From NCBI GenBank assembly GCA_947650365.1, contig OX393549.1, forward strand, positions 36,203,335 to 36,267,334: DNA of 64,000 bases. The letters are read 5' to 3'. Made by a program: the position numbers and the translations under genes. This document shows, in pieces, positions 19,980 through 31,579 of this stretch (positions are counted from its first letter, which is position 1; every line of letters starts with the position of its first letter). The DNA comes from Chamaelirium japonicum (taxonomy: Eukaryota; Streptophyta; Magnoliopsida; Liliales; Melanthiaceae). The notes beneath the pieces were generated by a model. It did not search any database. It was not told the DNA's origin and was given only the letters and a program-made list of their open reading frames with translations.

Positions 19980-20629
19980 ATGTTTTTTTTTTGTCTATTG
20001 TGTTCCCAGACGGACCCGACCCACGCAACCAACATGTCTCACACAATCTCCTATCCTGACTCCATGTTAGTCGACTACCCCATGGTGCCCACCGATGCCC
20101 AAGGTGAGTTCTCGCTCTGTCTCTTTCTCTTTGTTTCTTTGTGTATTTTTTTTCTACTTCTCAATCTTTGATTTTTTACTGATGTAAATTCTTTGTTTTT
20201 TTGTATTTTGTGTATATCTACAGAAAAACTCTTTGTCTGATGGCCAAGGTGAGTTCTCCCTCCCTCCCTCTCCCTACCTGTCTCTTTCTGTCTTTTCTTA
20301 CTTCTCTATCTTGGGTTCTGTAAATTCTTTATAATTTCCCGAAATATTAATTTTATCATCATGAATGAAAATTTTTCGAAATATTAATTTTATCAATATC
20401 ACGAGACCCAAAAAAAGTAGAATAACAACTATATTTATATCACAGTCCTCAAAATATTATCATTGCTTACGAAATATTGTAATCACCCTCGAAATATTGT
20501 TCTCTCCCTCAATATTGTCACCGCTATAGAAATGTTTTGTTGCCACATTTGAAATATTGTTACCTTCCTCGAAATATTCTATTCGCCCTCGAAATCTTTT
20601 GCATGCCGACAGGCACGGGCATTACTAGT
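19980..20629 (+). mobile_element. Helitron-like tail with exon-like fragment
   Basis: About 20010-20104 reads openly (MSHTISYPDSMLVDYPMVPT) and ends at CCAAG followed by a canonical donor GTGAGT. A second 'ggccaaggtgagttc' occurs at about 20242. This looks like captured exon sequence, but I do not recognise the protein. From about 20340 the sequence carries 'cgaaatattgt' repeats. It ends GACAGGCACGGGCATTACTAG plus T at 20629, matching the tail at 8606. The 5' end was not located and may lie well to the left. Confidence 0.5.
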
Positions 20630-20641
20630 ATATATATATGG

Positions 20642-20863
20642 TAAAGGAATTGTTGAACTTGAGTTCACAAATGAATGGTGAAACATGGTTTATATTGCGC
20701 CATGTATCCACTGAAAAGACATAAAGCAAGTAAGAGGGGACAAACATTTAAAAGGGATGAACACTGGAAAGACAAAGTAAAAAGTAAAAGAAAATGAGTA
20801 CACGTGTCGCCTGAAAAACTCAAGTTCACCAATCAAATCGTGAACTCGAGTTCAGCTTCTCGG

Positions 20864-20866
<3 letters not shown>
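20642..20866. mobile_element. Foldback element bordering TA microsatellite
   Basis: The left end contains TTGAACTTGAGTTCAC and the right end GTGAACTCGAGTTCAG, mutually inverted. The element is about 225 bp, flanked on the left by a short TA run (20629-20639) and on the right by a long one. It is non-coding. Confidence 0.6.

Positions 20867-20922
<56 letters not shown>
20867..20922. repeat. (TA)n microsatellite
   Basis: This is a 56-bp TA dinucleotide run. Confidence 0.95.
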
Positions 20923-20927
<5 letters not shown>

Positions 20928-21165
20928 TATAGAGAAACAAGATGCTACCTTCAAAAGCAGCATTCTTTGCTTCTTTGACAGGTCGTCGGTGGCTATTAAA
21001 GCCATGAACGACAACAAAGGTCGTCCAAACTCACAATCGGGAGTCGCTGGAAGTCACTGGAGGTGGTCGCCAGCTGCGGATGACGTCGGTGGTTGCCAGA
21101 TAAGATGAGGTGATGAATGGATGACTCACAATGAAAGTAGTTACCGGAGTCATCTGTCGATTGTC
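20923..21165. other. Flank of the gypsy-type element
   Basis: No gene was seen. The interval is ordinary-composition sequence between the TA tract and the LTR at 21166. Confidence 0.4.
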
Positions 21166-23103
21166 ATCGTGGGGGGGTTTTCTGGAATTGGGCGGTTCAA
21201 CTGGAAGGCACAATCTAACAATCCAAAGAATATAAATAGACTGGGTTTACGTGGAAAAATCCCTTCTCAACGTAGAAGGGAAAAAAACCACGGGGTGGGG
21301 CGAGAAATGCACTATCAAACCAGACGGGTTATAAACTCTCACCCAGACCCACTTACACCCAGAGAGGACCGGCCTTCCAAATGCCGATCTCTCAAGTCTC
21401 TCTCTCTCTTAAAGCTCCGAAAACTCCGGAAAGAATTGGGCAGCACCTCCTCCAGAATTCGGATCATATCTTCTGAGGGGGTGGGGTAGGTCCCAATTTA
21501 TAGTGCTGCTAGGTGACAACTGTTGCTCTCCGTGCGGGGCGTCATCGATGGCGTGCTCTCGCGATCTGTGTAACTGCCTACGTGGGGGCGACGTGTCATC
21601 TGGCAGACGTTCGGTAGTCATGACTAGGGGTGTTACTTGCCATACTGGTTGACTGGAAATCTCGGGGTGTTAGCTGTCTTCCCGTAACCGTCGCCCGACC
21701 GAGATTCTCAGAGATAACTACTGCACGATCTGGGTGCGAGGTCTTCGTGTGAACTCGTCGCGTGAATATCGGAACAGTGTGGAGAAAGCGAAGCTTCCCT
21801 ATGATTCGCTTGTGCTTTGATCAGCCAAGCCTTACAAGTCGAATGGCAGGCCACCTGTTGCTAGGCCCGGGAGCCATGAATTGCGCGACATGGTGAAACG
21901 CGCGGTTGACCGGGCGTCGGCCGATCGTGGGCACAGCCGGGCGCAACGCGCGGTCGACCGCAGTGAGACGCGCGACCGACCAAGCCCGTGGTCGACCGAG
22001 GGCTCAGCCGAACGAAACGCACGGCCGACCTCAACGAGACGCGCGGCCGACCGGGCGCGTGGTCGGTCAGGGTGAGGTGCGCGGCTGGGTCTTGGGTGCT
22101 TTTCCTTCTTCATTTGTTTTTTAAGGTATATCTAAGAAGCACTGACATTGGTACGGGAACACATGTACGACACGACATGGGTTCGCCGACACGACAAATC
22201 CTAAAAAAGGACACGGGTACGGTGGGGACACGACAAAATAAATTAATATTTTTAAATTTATATTTTATGTGTGTTTACAATTTATATATATTTCAATAAC
22301 CGAAAAACCTCATAGAAAACAACTAAAATGAAAATTAAATGCATACTGAAACGTAATCGTTAGTTACATCCAGCCCAATCGGTGAATCGCAAACAGCTTT
22401 AAATGATATAAGAAATAACGATTGTGTTTCAGTTTTGACTTTAACCTATCTGAAACATCAGAGTATAAGATAAGTTAAAGTCAAACTTGAATCGTAACCG
22501 TCCATCATAACCATCCTAACAAGTGAATTACACTCAGGCCCAAATGGCATGCAAAAGAACGGCTGCGATTTAGTTTTGGCCTCAGCCTATCTGATCCTCT
22601 AAGGTTATAATCTCAGAGGATTTGATAGGTTGAAGCCAAAACTGAATCACCACAGCTTGTAACCTGACCCTATATCAAATAGTTCGTCAACCCGTAGTGT
22701 TGGGTGCGTGTCCGACGAGTGTCTGAGAAGTGTCCAGTTGTGTCCGGCTCTCGAAAGCACGTAGGACACGGCACATGCGTGTCCGGTGCCTGTCCGGTGC
22801 ATGTCCGACGAGTGTCGGTGTCTGACACGGGTACGGGAGGCCTGGGAAAGTGTCTGTGTTTCCTAGAGGTATACACAACCCTTAAAAGTTCGGCCTTCTT
22901 TAGCTCGGCCCGCCAAGGTGTAGTAGGATGCTCCCCCTTGCCATCGGTCAGTTGGCCGGTTGCTAGTGCTATGGGCTAGCAGACTTTATTCTTGCAAGTA
23001 GTGACTGCTACCCTTTTGCACTCAATGATTCAACGATGATATCAACCCCAATGCATGATCGGACGGCCTCCAAGTGATTAACCCCAACTCTGAAAGAGTT
23101 GCT
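21166..23103 (-). repeat. 3' LTR of gypsy-type element, interrupted
   Basis: This is homologous in the same orientation to 25612-26731, starting 'atcgtgggg...ttttctggaattggg' and ending 'aactctgaaagagttgct'. Because gag is on the minus strand, this is the 3' LTR. A 735-bp DNA element (22132-22866) is inserted in it, so the LTR itself is about 1.2 kb. About 21900-22080 is a GC-rich patch of repeated 'gcgcg(a/g)ccgacc' words. Exact LTR ends are uncertain because TG...CA termini are not obvious. Confidence 0.75.
22132..22866. mobile_element. 735-bp DNA transposon with 8-bp TSD nested in LTR
   Basis: The ends CTAAGAAGCACTGAC and, inverted at the right, CTAGGAAACACAGAC are imperfect terminal repeats. 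Flanks AGGTATAT (22124-22131) and AGGTATAC (22867-22874) agree at 7 of 8. The other LTR of the same element has a single uninterrupted AGGTACAC at the equivalent site (about 26499), which proves insertion. The 8-bp duplication suggests the hAT superfamily. The ends are rich in 'gacacgggtacgg' words; there is no transposase. Confidence 0.8.
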
Positions 23104-24001
23104 AACTTTGAAGGTTTAACCCTGCTCGAGGGGGGTTAAGTATTTCCAGAGGAAAATTTTGCTTGACCCAACTCGTGGGGGTCAAGTGCTCCCAGAGAAG
23201 GCTTTTGGTCTGACCAACTCGTGGGGGGCCAAGTGCTATCGGAGGCGGCTTTTGGGTTTCACCTTTTGCACATCTTCACCAACTAGTCGTACTCCTTGTT
23301 GAGTCTTTTGACCAGTCAGTCTTTACTACGGATTGGTCTTGTGTGTTTCATCTTTCGAGCATCTTCACTGACCAGTCGTACTACTCGTCGAGTCTTTCGA
23401 TCAGTCAATCTTTACTGCAGATTGGTCTTTACACGATAAATGGTGTTTCACCCTGGGCATTTTCACTAACCGGTCGTGCTCCTTGTCAAGTCTTGATCGG
23501 TTGGTCTTTACCACCCCTTGATATTTGCTCCCGCCGAGCGATAGAACCCACTTTAGGGTGTTATATATCGCTCGGACTTTTCACCTGTCGGTCATACTCC
23601 CTCTTGAGTCTGTTGACCAGTTGGCGTTTAAGGTTTACCCCCAATCAACAAGGGGAGAGCACCGATCGGTCATACCTGGCATTGAGTCTTTTGACCGGTC
23701 GGTCTTTGGTTTGACCCAACTCGTGGGAGGTCAAGGGCTCCAGGAGGAAGCTTTTAGCTTGACCCAACTCGTGGGGGGTCAAGTGATCCTGGAGAAGGCT
23801 TTTGGCTTGACCCAACTCGTGGGGGGTCAAGTGATCCCGGAGCAGGCTTTTGGCCTGATGATAGACGATTCCGCTTAGGGTAGGTCTTCCCAATTCTGCG
23901 CCACCCCCAGCTAACTCATATTGCTAGGGATCTTCTTTGTAGAAGGTCTTGGATAATGAATTTTTGCATAGAGTCTTCATTGATAAATTGAGAATTTTTG
24001 C
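23104..24001 (-). other. Gypsy-type element, non-coding 3' internal region with minisatellite
   Basis: This lies between the end of gag and the 3' LTR, where an autonomous gypsy element would have pol. No protease, RT, RNase H or integrase motif is visible on either strand. About 23150-23255 and 23705-23855 contain a 50-bp minisatellite built on TTGACCCAACTCGTGGGGGG TCAA, itself a foldback. 'gaccggtcggtcttt'-type words fill the middle. Confidence 0.65.
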
Positions 24002-25413
24002 TTAGGGTAGGTCTTCCCAATTCGACTCACCCGACTGATTTTCCATATTCCTTATAGCTGCTGATCGATTGAAGGCGAACTGCTGGTCACCTATGTCATT
24101 AGTCTTCCGTTTTCGTTCGACATCTTCGATCTTGATGTATTTCTCCACCCTCCGGAACATGTCGTCGATTGTTTCGGGCGGTCGCTTAATGACTGTGGTG
24201 CTAACAGATTGGTTTGGCTGTACCGAATTCTTGAAAGCCGCTACCACAATAAGGTCTTGTTCATCAGCATCTGCTAAGCTCAGGTATTCAGCCTTGAACC
24301 TATGGTAGAATTGCCTTAAAGTTTCCTTCTGAGTCATGCTCATCCCAAAGAGCGACTCCAAGGTCTTCAGCTCCCGTCGGTTGCAGCGGTACTGGTCGAT
24401 GAACCGCGTGATCAGCTCCCAGAAAGAGGAGTTCTTCATGGGGGACCAGGGCATCTCGGAAAGCAAGCACGTAATCAACGGGTCCTTAGTTCTCCATAGA
24501 CTTTGGTAGGCGGGTGGATTCCAGCCTCGCGGGAAGGCCATCTTAAGAAGGTCCGTGACGATTGGCGACCGGTCAGCCCCCCTAATTGCAACATCCTCCA
24601 GGCGATCTGGGACGCGAGGCCCCAAGCAATCTTGCACTCGCTCGGTGTGACCCCCCAGACGGTCTTGAATTGACCTGTTGAGCCGGTCTTGCATATTTCC
24701 TTTATAGCTATCCTGCGCCAATCGCAAGCTGGCGAGTGATGAGTGACGATTCTCGTGGGGTCGATGGTGGCTGTCTCCATGTGCTAGGACTCGAGACTCG
24801 GTTGAGCCGGATCTCGAGTGGTGACGATGTGAAACAGCTGGCCGACCTCTGCGCATCCGCAGTCGAGTCCAGACACTCGATCGGTCGGGAGTTTCTTGGC
24901 GGTCCCGGTTCTGTCCGGTCGGTAGTGAAGTGCGAGTAGGTTGGATCGAATATGCTTGGTGTTGACTCTCTGCTCGTCTTGGAGGGTTGGTTATTGGTAG
25001 CTCCTTGACCAACCTGTCTTGCTGAACATGTAGTGCCTGATGCATATGGCCGTTGTTCGGACCTTTGGTAATCGACTTGGTCCCCGACGGGTACTACTTG
25101 GATGATGCTACGAAGCTCATCATGGTCGCATTGAATCATTTGTAACTGAGTCGTTATGGATTGTTGTGAAGCCATCATTGTTATAAGGAAGACCTCGACT
25201 ATACCCCCTGCTTGAGTTTGCCAAGACCACTACCGGAGCTTGGCTTGACTTTCCGACCCCTGGCGCGGTGTTTGCTGGCGGGGTAGTGCGCTCCGAGTTG
25301 GGAAGAGGTTGAGCCGGATGTCCAACATTGTCGGTGTCACCAGGCGCAACAACGTTGGATTGAAGTTGCGAGGTCGAACGAGTGTGGTATGGTCCACCCA
25401 CCTTACTCTTCAA
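24002..25413 (-). pseudogene. Ty3/gypsy gag
   Basis: The minus-strand reading begins near 25413 and, through frameshifts near 25180 and 25045, reaches an open stretch of 347 codons ending at 24002. The C-terminal half holds a retrotransposon gag (capsid) domain at about 24480-24200. It includes FWELITRFIDQYR and LRQFYHRFKAEYLSLADADE, followed by PPETIDDMFRRVEKYIKIED. No CCHC zinc knuckle follows. The N-terminal part is serine/proline/glutamine-rich and low in recognisable motifs. The gag would form the virus-like particle. With no pol downstream, the element could move only with help from an autonomous relative. Confidence 0.8.
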
Positions 25414-25593
25414 CCGTGTGGTCGTGGCGATGAATACTAAGCTTACTGATCAGTCGACACCCACGGATCAACTGGACGAGACTCCGGGAGATTGCAGGTC
25501 GGTTACCCGAGCTTACAATGGGATGGAATGGTTGACCGGTTGACACCCACGGGTCGACGGTCAATAATTCTAGTAAGAAGTTGCAAAGACTGA

Positions 25594-25613
25594 TCCCACA
25601 GACGGCGCCAAGA
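25594..25613 (-). other. Primer-binding-site region of gypsy-type element
   Basis: On the minus strand TTGGCGCCGTCTGTGGGA follows the LTR end within a few bases. TGGCGCCGT... next to an LTR is a familiar primer-binding motif of plant Ty3/gypsy elements of the Tat/Athila kind. Confidence 0.7.
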
Positions 25614-26731
25614 TCGTGGGGAGTTTTTCTGGAATTGGGTGGTTCAACTGAAGGCACAATCTAACAATCCAAAGAACACAAATAGATCGGGTTTACATGG
25701 AAAAACTCCTCAACGTAGAAGGAAAAAACCCACGGGGCGGGGTGAGAAATGCACTATCAAACCAAACGGGTTACAAACTCTCACCCTGACCCACTTACAC
25801 CCAGAGAGGACCGGCCTCCCAAATGCCGACCTCTCAAGTCTCTCTCAAAGCTCCGAAAACTCCTGAAAGAATTGGGTAGCACCTCCTCCAGAATTCGGAT
25901 CATTTCCTCTGAGGGGGTAGGTCCCAATTTATAGTGCTGCTAGGTGACAGCTGTTGCCCTCCGTGCAGGGCGTCATCGATGGCGTGCTCCCACGATCTGT
26001 GTAACTGCCTACGTGGGGGCGACGTGTCATCTGGCAGGCACTCAGTAGTCATGACCGGGGGTGTTACATGCCATACTGGTCGACCAGGAATCTCGGGGCA
26101 TGGGCTGTCTTCCCGTAACCGTCACCCGACTGAGATTCTCGGATATAAATACTGCACGATCTGGGTGCAAGGTCTTTGTGTGATCTCGTTGCGTGAATAT
26201 CGGAACTGTGCAGAGAAAGCGGAGCTTCCCTCTGATTCGCTTGTGCTTTGATCAGCTAAGCCTTATAGGTCGACTGGCGGGCCTCCTGCTGATAGGCCCG
26301 GGAGCCATGAATTGTGCGACGTGGCGAAACGCGTGGCTGACCGTGGGCGCAGTCGAGCGCAACGTGAGGCCGACCGCAATGAGACGCGCGGCCGACCGAG
26401 GGCGCAGCCGAGCGAAACGCGTGGTCGACCGGGCGCGCGACCGGTCGGGGCGAGGTGCGCGACCGGATCTTGGGTGCTTTTCCTTCATTTGTTTTTTAAG
26501 GTACACACAACCCTTAAAAGTTCGGCCTTCTTTAGCTCGGCCTAGGTGTAGTAGGATGCTCCCCCTTGCCATCGGTCGGTTGGCCGGTTGTTAGTGCTAT
26601 GGGCTAGCAGACTTTATTCTTGCAAGTAGTGACTGCTACCCTTGTGCACTCAATGATTCAACGATGATATCAGCCCCAATGCATGATTGGATGACCTTCA
26701 AGTGATTAACCCCAACTCTGAAAGAGTTGCT
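25612..26731 (-). repeat. 5' LTR of gypsy-type element
   Basis: This is about 1.12 kb, uninterrupted, and homologous to 21166-23103 without the nested element. It carries the same GC-rich 'gcgcg..ccgacc' patch (about 26330-26455). The similarity ends abruptly at 'gagttgct' at both copies. Confidence 0.75.
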
Positions 26732-27162
26732 TGATAGTAACACCCTCAATCGAGAGCTCTTGATTTGTCCTTCCGGTTAAAGTCTTCAATTGAGAGCCCT
26801 TGTCCAATCCATTGATATGCAGTTGTACCTCTCTTTTACCCAAAAGGAATGGGGCCCGTTCCTTTCTTTTGCAATGAGGAGGGAGTGGGTGGGCCATGAT
26901 AACCCTCACCCCTCCAATTTCTTATGGTGCTTGATACATCATGTACTATCGGTGAATTGAGCCAAACTCTGCCGCTCCCGAACGATTGATGAATCACGGC
27001 CGCCTGTGCGATTTCAAACCTTCACACGTTGGTTTCTGATTGGCTGGTCTCTCAAAGATATTATGGTACACAGTCACTGAGAGGTAATGTCATGTGGCGC
27101 GACCGTGGTGGGTTGTCAAAGCAGCAAAAACGCTACTTTGAGAGGCAGCGTTCCGCCCCCCC
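26732..27162. other. Spacer without recognised gene
   Basis: No gene was seen. Near 27110-27155 a piece 'gcagcaaaaacgctactttgagaggcagcg' matches one end of the foldback element at 30060-30455, so an incomplete copy ends here. Confidence 0.4.
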
Positions 27163-27455
27163 CTCATCCTAATTGTTCGATTCGGGTTTCAGAATATGCT
27201 AATTTTTTGTAGAGCTGCTATCTATGGTATGTTGATCATCGTCACAAAAAATCAGCAAATTCTAAAACCTTTAGAGCCCTCAAATGTTATAAGCTTTTTT
27301 GACCGTCAATTTCAACCGTTGATTTGAAGAGCACATTTGATGCACCTAGAGATTTTAGAATGTGCTGATTTTTGTAAGGATGATCGATGTACATTATATA
27401 GCACCTCTACAAAAAATCAGCACATTCTGAAATCCGAATCTAACGATTAGGATGA
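27163..27455. mobile_element. Foldback element, 'attctaaaac' family
   Basis: The left arm starts CTCATCCTAATTGTTCGATT and the right arm ends AATCTAACGATTAGGATGAT. The inner parts contain 'gctaattttttgtagag' and 'ctctacaaaaaatcagc'. The total is about 290 bp, non-coding, and is related to 16091 and 27783. Confidence 0.75.
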
Positions 27456-27500
27456 TAGGTTAAATATGGGTTAAAATTTTATGGGTCAGCCGATCTTGAC

Positions 27501-27502
<2 letters not shown>

Positions 27503-27577
<75 letters not shown>
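27503..27577. repeat. (AT)n microsatellite
   Basis: This is a 75-bp AT dinucleotide run between foldback elements. Confidence 0.95.
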
Positions 27578-27582
<5 letters not shown>

Positions 27583-27712
27583 CGGCGTGTGGTGCGTTCG
27601 CTGTCGTACCACAGCATCTGATGCACTCGCTACGTGCGTTTGATGCACGCAGCAGTGCATCAGACGATTGCGGTGCGACACCACACGCTGCACCGTAGGT
27701 CCATAACAACCC
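27578..27712. mobile_element. Foldback element (gcggc family)
   Basis: AAATGCGGCGTGTGGTGCG on the left is mirrored by 'cgacaccacacgctgcaccg' on the right. The centre has 'catctgatgcact...agtgcatcagacgattgcgg'. It is about 135 bp between TA and CT/TA microsatellites and related to 16584 and 28914. Confidence 0.7.
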
Positions 27713-27713
27713 A

Positions 27714-27782
<69 letters not shown>
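27713..27782. repeat. (CT)n(TA)n compound microsatellite
   Basis: CT dinucleotides at 27713-27736 run directly into TA dinucleotides at 27737-27782. Confidence 0.95.
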
Positions 27783-27786
<4 letters not shown>

Positions 27787-28147
27787 CAGGATCGGATGAC
27801 CCAGCAAATAACCTAGCACCCTTTGATGCACCTTGCTGTTTTAGAATGGGCTGATTTTTGGTAGACATGTTCTGTATGGTATGTTGATCATCCTCACAAA
27901 AAATCAGCCCATTCTATAACCTCTAGGTGCATCAAATGCGCTCTTCAAATCAACGGTTAAAATTGATAGTCGAAAACCGTTGATTTGAAGAGTGCATTTG
28001 ATGCACCTAGAGCTTTTAGAATGGGCTGATTTTTTGTGAGGATGATCAAAATACCATAGACAACATGCCTACAAAAAATCAGCCCATTCTAAAACCTCTA
28101 GCTGTATCAAATGGTGCTGGGTTATTGCTGGGTCAGTCAATCCAGAC

Positions 28148-28149
<2 letters not shown>
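27783..28149. mobile_element. Foldback element, 'gacccagca' type, about 367 bp
   Basis: The left end GGGTCAGGATCGGATGACCC is mirrored by 'gctgggtcagtcaatccagaccc' at the right. Inner arms contain 'tttagaatgggctgattttt' and its complement. The centre has 'caaatcaacggttaaaattgatagtcgaaaaccgttgatttg'. TA tracts lie on both sides. It is closely related to 28449-28818. Confidence 0.8.

Positions 28150-28232
<83 letters not shown>
28150..28232. repeat. (TA)n microsatellite
   Basis: This is an 83-bp TA dinucleotide run. Confidence 0.95.
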
Positions 28233-28235
<3 letters not shown>

Positions 28236-28357
28236 AAATCTTAGGTGCGGTCCGCATCCGTAGTCGTCCGATGCACGCGGCGGGTGCATCGGATGCACGA
28301 TGCGGTGCATCGGACGGCTACGGACCACACGGACCACAGAATTGCACCTAAGGATAC

Positions 28358-28360
<3 letters not shown>
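28233..28360. mobile_element. Foldback element, about 128 bp
   Basis: GGGAAATCTTAGGTGCGGTC on the left is mirrored by 'attgcacctaaggatacccc' on the right. The core 'gtccgatgcac..gtgcatcggacggctacgg' resembles the core of the gcggc family. TA tracts lie on both sides. Confidence 0.75.

Positions 28361-28448
<88 letters not shown>
28361..28448. repeat. (TA)n microsatellite
   Basis: This is an 88-bp TA dinucleotide run. Confidence 0.95.

Positions 28449-29061
<613 letters not shown>

Positions 29062-29108
<47 letters not shown>
29062..29108. repeat. (AT)n microsatellite
   Basis: This is a 47-bp AT dinucleotide run. Confidence 0.95.

Positions 29109-30455
<1,347 letters not shown>

Positions 30456-30496
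<41 letters not shown>
30456..30496. repeat. (AT)n microsatellite
   Basis: This is a 41-bp AT dinucleotide run. Confidence 0.95.
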
Positions 30497-30498
<2 letters not shown>

Positions 30499-30841
30499 AT
30501 AGTGATACAGTGCGGTTGCTTAACGTGCGGCACCCCCCTTTGGTTTTTTTTTCAAAATTCTTTTTTGAGGCTGATCACCTCCCCTTTGATAACGTACACA
30601 AAAATTTTCAGCTCATTCTAAGACGTATAGGTCTATCAAATGTGCTCATCAAATTAATGGTAAAAATGAATAACCGATAAAACTCGAGCATATTTGATAG
30701 ATCTATAGGTTTTAGAATGAGCTAAAATTTTGGGTGTGCTATCAAAGGGGAGGTGATCATCCTCCAAAAAAAAATTGAAAAAAAACCCCTAGGGGGGTGG
30801 CAGTCCGTTAAGCCGCCGCAATGTATCACTATTCTTAGTAA
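30497..30841. mobile_element. Foldback element, 'gtgatacagtgcgg' family, copy 2
   Basis: AGTGATACAGTGCGGTTGCTT on the left is mirrored by 'taagccgccgcaatgtatcact' near the right end. It is the same family as 29608-29940. A short TA run (30844-30853) follows. Confidence 0.8.
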
Positions 30842-30853
30842 TCTATATATATA

Positions 30854-31001
30854 GGGTCGGGATTGGCTGACACATCAATTTTTGACCCATCATTCTAATC
30901 GATGTATTCTGGTCTCAGAATTCGTTGAGTTTTTGTGAGCATGATCAACATACCATATAATGCTGGATGAATTATTGGGCTGTGAAATAAAAGCTTATTG
31001 G
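30854..31001. mobile_element. Partial foldback element, left arm only
   Basis: It starts GGGTCGGGATTGGCTGAC after a TA run, like the 'gacccagca' elements, and contains 'tttttgtgagcatgatcaacataccat'. No right arm follows; the hAT element at 31010 begins shortly after. Confidence 0.55.
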
Positions 31002-31579
31002 GCCCCAACCATGGATAAAAATACCGGTCGCGGACAAAATATCGACCGGCCGAAAAAACGGTTCGAACCGGTCCATACCGGTGTGAATTGATTTTTGGTT
31101 TCAAAAAAATTTGAAAAAATAACCAAAAAATCCAGAAGAATCTAAAATACTGGTTTGTGATGTTTTTTTTCATTAGTAAACTAGTTATATATGTATGAAC
31201 CGGTCTTTTTAAGTTATAAAGTCACTGTTTTCACTATATGATTCTAAATTGTGGAATGTTTTATAGTTATCAAATTGTATGTGTTAGATTAGCTTAGTAT
31301 TAATATATTATGCTTAGATTAGCTTAGTATTAATATATTATGCTTAGGGTTTACAAAACACAATTCATAACCATTGCACAAACATGAATTACACAACTAA
31401 TACGAGTACATGAGTCATATTTTACAATTTCACATAATATGATAATAAAGTAATAAACACAAATTCATAGTCCTAAGACTCCTAACAGGCTAACATGTTT
31501 AGCAAATAAAATGCATATCCATAACTTACAAGAGTAGAGAATTAGATATTTTACCTACTTAGACTGAGTAACTTAGTAC

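Noticed and set aside
23343-23878. Open frames across the gypsy-type 3' internal region
   Set aside because: They are produced by the minisatellite; repeated LTQLVGGQ words are its translation.
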